9,539 nt of DNA from Porticoccaceae bacterium (GTDB lineage Bacteria; Pseudomonadota; Gammaproteobacteria; Pseudomonadales; Porticoccaceae): NCBI GenBank assembly GCA_030741175.1, contig JASLVT010000035.1:1-9539 (forward strand), read 5' to 3'. The notes under the pieces are model-generated. The model was not told where the DNA came from and ran no database searches. It saw nothing but the letters and a program-made list of their open reading frames with translations. Shown one piece after another: positions 7,057 to 9,539 of this stretch. Position numbers and translations under genes: made by a program. Position 1 is the first letter of the stretch. Each line of letters starts with the position of its first letter.

Positions 7057-8216
7057 TATTGGGCATCCTGCAGTTGTCCAGCCACACGGGATAGATAATT
7101 ACCGAGCACGCTTTCATAGCGATCATTGGGGAGTAGAAACGCATCATGGCCTTTGTCTGATTCTATTTCGGCATAGGACACAGCTTTATTGGCAGCCACC
7201 AGTGCATCAGTGATTTCCCGTGATCGTTCGGGAGCAAAACGCCAATCACTGCTGAAAGAGATAACGAGAAAATCGCAACTGGCGTGGCCAAAGGCAGCGA
7301 CAGGATCGTTGTTATACTCTCGCGACAGATCGAAATAATCGAGCATTTTAGTAATCAAAATATAAGAATTGGCATCAAAACTATTTGAGAACTTGTCACC
7401 CTGATAGTTGAGATAGCTCTCCACCTGAAATTCTATTGGATCAGTATTTCTTTCAATCAGATCACCGATGCGCAGTTGACGGCCAAACTTTTGCCCCATT
7501 AACTCATCCGACAGATAGGTCACATGGCCGATCATACGCGCAAGAGCTAAGCCGCGTGAGGGCACTTTATTTTGCTGAAGATAATTGCCATCGCAAAAGT
7601 CTGGATCTGACTTAATTGCTCGACGTGCAATTTCATTAAAGGCGATATTTTGCGCTGTCAGCTTCATGGAGGAGGCAATCACCACGGCGTGACGTACCAA
7701 GTCGGGATGTTCAAGGGACCAGCGCATCGCCTGCATACCGCCGAGGCTAGCGCCAATCACTGCCGCCCAGTAAGGGATCTGGAGATGCTCCATTAGCAAT
7801 CGCTGTGACTCCACCCAATCTCGCGCGCGCAGTGAAGGAAAATCAGCACCCCAAATCTCGCCTGTTTCAGGGTTGGTGCTAGTGGGGCCAGTACTGCCAA
7901 AGCAGCTGCCGATATTATTGACGCTGACAATAAAAAACTTATCACTGTCTATGGGTTTTCCTGGGCCAATGTAATGGTCCCACCAACCAGGTTTGTCGTC
8001 CCCTGCGTGAAATCCAGCCGCATGATGGTCACCGCTCAGTGCATGGCATATCAATATAGCGTTGCTGCGCTCAGCGTTGAGTTCACCATAGGTTTCGAAG
8101 ATCAATTGGTGGCTCGGCAATACGACACCGCAGGCGAGTTTAAGCGGCTGTGTAATATCAGCAGATTGGGGTTTTACGAGACCAATAGAATTTTTAGCGG
8201 CGCTTTCAGGCAACAT
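7056..8216 (-). CDS. metX: Homoserine O-acyltransferase MetX (probably succinyl-specific)
   Basis: MetX acylates homoserine for methionine synthesis. It is an alpha/beta hydrolase. With the ATG at 8214-8216 the product has 386 residues, and its N-terminus ([17 protein letters not shown]) lines up with the Pseudomonas protein. A longer reading from TTG at 8246 adds ten unconserved residues and is less likely. The catalytic triad is Ser157 (GASLGGMQ nucleophile elbow), Asp324 (SSDWRF) and His357 (KGHDAF). [13 protein letters not shown] and [10 protein letters not shown] are typical of the family. DWRF after the catalytic Asp is what I remember from gammaproteobacterial MetX proteins classed as homoserine O-succinyltransferases; acetyl-type enzymes more often have DxLY. 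Succinyl use is therefore an inference. No strong ribosome site is visible. It starts the metX-metW-DUF4426-rdgB-hemW run. Confidence 0.95.
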   Translation of the reverse strand: MLPESAAKNSIGLVKPQSADITQPLKLACGVVLPSHQLIFETYGELNAERSNAILICHALSGDHHAAGFHAGDDKPGWWDHYIGPGKPIDSDKFFIVSVNNIGSCFGSTGPTSTNPETGEIWGADFPSLRARDWVESQRLLMEHLQIPYWAAVIGASLGGMQAMRWSLEHPDLVRHAVVIASSMKLTAQNIAFNEIARRAIKSDPDFCDGNYLQQNKVPSRGLALARMIGHVTYLSDELMGQKFGRQLRIGDLIERNTDPIEFQVESYLNYQGDKFSNSFDANSYILITKMLDYFDLSREYNNDPVAAFGHASCDFLVISFSSDWRFAPERSREITDALVAANKAVSYAEIESDKGHDAFLLPNDRYESVLGNYLSRVAGQLQDAQ

Positions 8217-8300
8217 AATAGTCTGTGTTACGGAGATTCTCAGCAAGTCTAAGAGGCCACTAGAGGTAACGCAACATAAACAATGAGGTTTTTGACCAAA
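8217..8300 (-). promoter_or_regulatory. Candidate metX promoter and leader
   Basis: The best minus-strand promoter is TTTGGT (8295-8300), 16 nt, TATGTT (8273-8278), or TTGGTC with 15 nt. Both hexamers are weak. The roughly 50-nt leader could form nested stems: an outer GTTAC/GTAAC around TCTTAG-ACTTG-CTGAGA. I do not recognise a SAM riboswitch or tandem MetJ boxes here. Confidence 0.3.
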
Positions 8301-8350
8301 TAGGCTGAGATAACTATCCCTGCGAAGAAATTTGCGCTTAGGCCAGCCAT
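8249..8350 (-). CDS. Possible 33-residue hydrophobic peptide upstream of metX
   Basis: An ATG (8348-8350) opens a short frame to TAG (8249-8251), starting [19 protein letters not shown] and continuing as one hydrophobic stretch with a single Lys. It would make one membrane helix. The frame is closed just upstream by a TAG, so the ATG is the only good start. The nearest Shine-Dalgarno-like AGGT is too far (about 15 nt). It ends 32 bases before the metX ATG. No family is recognised. A frame of this length arises easily by chance, so this is a weak call. Confidence 0.2.
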   Translation of the reverse strand: MAGLSANFFAGIVISAYLVKNLIVYVALPLVAS

Positions 8351-8370
8351 AAAAACAAAATGCTAACCTG

Positions 8371-8385
8371 AAAAAGCCGTGGGCT
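8371..8385 (-). terminator. Weak hairpin with U-tract after the SDR gene
   Basis: On the minus strand AGCC-CAC-GGCT is followed directly by TTTT (8374-8371), about 35 nt after the SDR stop codon. The stem is only 4 bp, so it may be a weak terminator of the SDR/PTPS-like transcript or a chance match. Confidence 0.25.
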
Positions 8386-8419
8386 ATATGCCATAGAAGG
8401 AGATGGACTGATCTACTCG

Positions 8420-9124
8420 CTAGGACTCGATCTGCCCGAGGTTGGCGTGAATGATAGCCCCATTTATCACCGGATTGGCGACGCAGAAATAAATGGTACT
8501 CGCTATCTCTTCCGGGTCAGCGAGACGCTTAAAAGTAACCCCTTCGGCTATCGCGGAGAGCACTTCCTCGCTTTCACCCACATGGATGCGGAGCATTTCC
8601 GTATCGGTAAAACCCGGACATACACAGGCTGTGTGCACACCCGTACCCGCCAAATCTTGGCAGGTAGAGCGCATTGCCCCGATCACGCCATGCTTGGATA
8701 CTACATAGGAGAAGGCGTTGGGTACGGCCTTTTCACTGAGCGTAGAGCCTACATAAATAATCGATGACCCCGCCTTCATTTGGGGCAACAATAGCTGATT
8801 GAGTTGTACCGGTGCTATGACACCTATCTGCATCACGTCCTGTAGAGATTTCGCAGAAACCGTATTCACACAGTCTTTGTGGAGGAGGGCTGCACAGTGG
8901 ATCAGGGCGATCTCTTCACAACCATCCGTCAATGACAAGATTTGCTCGCTACAAGCCGACAGCCAGTTGGGGTCAGACAGGTCGGTGATAATCTGGGAAA
9001 TACCGTCTAGCGACGATGCCGTCCGTGAAAGATTGATGACTCTATAGCCTTGCTGGAGAAAATGACGGGCGGTTGCATAGCCAATACCTCTGCTTGCACC
9101 GGTTATAACCAAAGCTCTTTGCAT
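8420..9124 (-). CDS. Short-chain dehydrogenase/reductase, possible pterin reductase
   Basis: A 234-residue cytoplasmic NAD(P)H-dependent oxidoreductase of the classical SDR fold. Visible elements are the nucleotide-binding TGASRGIG (residues 8-15) and a basic N-L-S-R34 after beta-2, which favours NADPH. The catalytic Ser127, Tyr140 and Lys144 (YxxxK as YVVSK) are present, followed by the CPGFTDTEM turn. Two usual family marks differ: the NNAG motif reads HCAA (76-79), and the Asn of the N-S-Y-K tetrad aligns with Gly101. The ATG lies six bases after the PTPS-like stop codon, and an AAGGGA ribosome site is embedded in that gene's end, so the two are translationally coupled. By analogy with sepiapterin, dihydromonapterin (FolM) and pteridine reductases, all SDRs, it may reduce a pterin. 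The fold alone would also allow other ketone substrates. Confidence 0.85.
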   Translation of the reverse strand: MQRALVITGASRGIGYATARHFLQQGYRVINLSRTASSLDGISQIITDLSDPNWLSACSEQILSLTDGCEEIALIHCAALLHKDCVNTVSAKSLQDVMQIGVIAPVQLNQLLLPQMKAGSSIIYVGSTLSEKAVPNAFSYVVSKHGVIGAMRSTCQDLAGTGVHTACVCPGFTDTEMLRIHVGESEEVLSAIAEGVTFKRLADPEEIASTIYFCVANPVINGAIIHANLGQIES

Positions 9125-9130
9125 TGAGTA

Positions 9131-9539
9131 TTATCCCTTTTTAAACTTATCACTGAGCCACTCGCTGGAACCCGACTGTCCTGGCCCCGATGATACCTCA
9201 ATCGTGATTTTGTGGATATCTAGGTCGACCAAATCGGTGCTCGATTCCAATAGACAATTCAAAAGATAGTACGAGTATTCTTCCACGGTGGAGTTTCGAA
9301 TTGGCAACAAGAGGGTGTCCGACTTAGGGAAAAACAAGGTTTCGTTATTAAAACGAATTCGATATTGCTCTGTCTCTTCCTCAATGTCGAGATAAGGTGA
9401 TTCTCGAGGAATCAACACATATTCATCCAGCTTCTGGCAGACAGCTTTAAGTTTGTCCTTATAAATTCGATAATTAAATGCCAGTCCGTCTTTCCTTACG
9501 GGGGTTAGAATCTCCGCTCTGACAGTGAAGTTATGACCG
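9131..9539 (-). CDS. 6-pyruvoyl-tetrahydropterin synthase-like protein, C-terminal part (cut by window edge)
   Basis: The frame is open through the right window edge; 135 codons plus the stop are present and the N-terminus is missing. A GTG at 9416-9418 is not the real start, because recognisable family sequence lies before it. In window numbering (residue 1 at 9538), GHNFTVRAEI (1-10) matches the zinc-site HGHN strand of the PTPS/QueD family. LKAVCQKLDEYVLIP (30-44) matches the LDH region, and NSTVEEYSYYL (82-92) matches the PT-x-EN helix. Differences stand out: LDH reads LDE, so the catalytic His is absent. About 45 residues separate LDE from STVEE where canonical enzymes have about 20. The final strand ends VSSGPGQSG rather than the usual ET motif. 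It is therefore a divergent branch that may bind a pterin without the standard chemistry. It is coupled to the downstream SDR gene. Fold assignment is fairly sure; activity is not. Confidence 0.75.
   Translation of the reverse strand, partial: GHNFTVRAEILTPVRKDGLAFNYRIYKDKLKAVCQKLDEYVLIPRESPYLDIEEETEQYRIRFNNETLFFPKSDTLLLPIRNSTVEEYSYYLLNCLLESSTDLVDLDIHKITIEVSSGPGQSGSSEWLSDKFKKG

Noticed and set aside
8217..8246. MetX start at TTG 8246, adding ten residues
   Set aside because: The added residues are not seen in the family, the TTG has no ribosome site, and the ATG at 8216 gives the family's usual N-terminus.

Overview
This window looks like chromosomal core DNA of a marine-type gammaproteobacterium with moderate GC, near the Pseudomonas/Cellvibrio side of the class. 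The basis is gene content and order, read by eye. The trxA-rho pair is arranged as in most gammaproteobacteria. The run metX-metW-DUF4426-rdgB-hemW matches the order I know from Pseudomonas. No transposase, integrase, tRNA, rRNA or CRISPR array was seen.

Layout, left to right. (1) 1-355, minus: 5' end of rho, cut by the window edge, behind a roughly 137-nt C-rich, G-poor leader with its own sigma70-type promoter. (2) 567-893, minus: trxA (thioredoxin 1), followed by a hairpin that probably limits read-through into rho. (3) 1065-3191, plus: divergent from trxA, a 708-residue membrane protein joining a TVP38/DedA-type (VTT) domain to a complete FAD/NAD disulfide oxidoreductase. (4) 3200-4129, minus: FieF-type cation efflux protein, convergent with the previous gene and 8 bp from it. 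(5) 4214-8216, minus: a gene train transcribed metX, metW, DUF4426, rdgB, hemW, with tight junctions (TAATG at metX/metW, 3 nt between rdgB and hemW). (6) 8217-8419: non-coding or weakly coding gap with the likely metX promoter and leader. (7) 8420-9539, minus: an SDR reductase translationally coupled to a partial, divergent 6-pyruvoyl-tetrahydropterin-synthase-like gene that runs off the right edge.

How the genes work together. MetX acylates homoserine and MetW is its usual partner, so the train opens with methionine synthesis. RdgB (removal of non-canonical purine NTPs) and HemW (radical-SAM haem chaperone) are carried along in a conserved but functionally mixed cluster. TrxA and the divergent disulfide oxidoreductase share one 171-bp control region, which suggests but does not prove a joint thiol-redox role. 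The SDR/PTPS-like pair at the right edge occupies the place where Pseudomonas has yggT/proC. It is the least conventional part of the window: both proteins have lost or changed residues normally needed for catalysis in their families. It may make or modify a reduced pterin, but this is inference.
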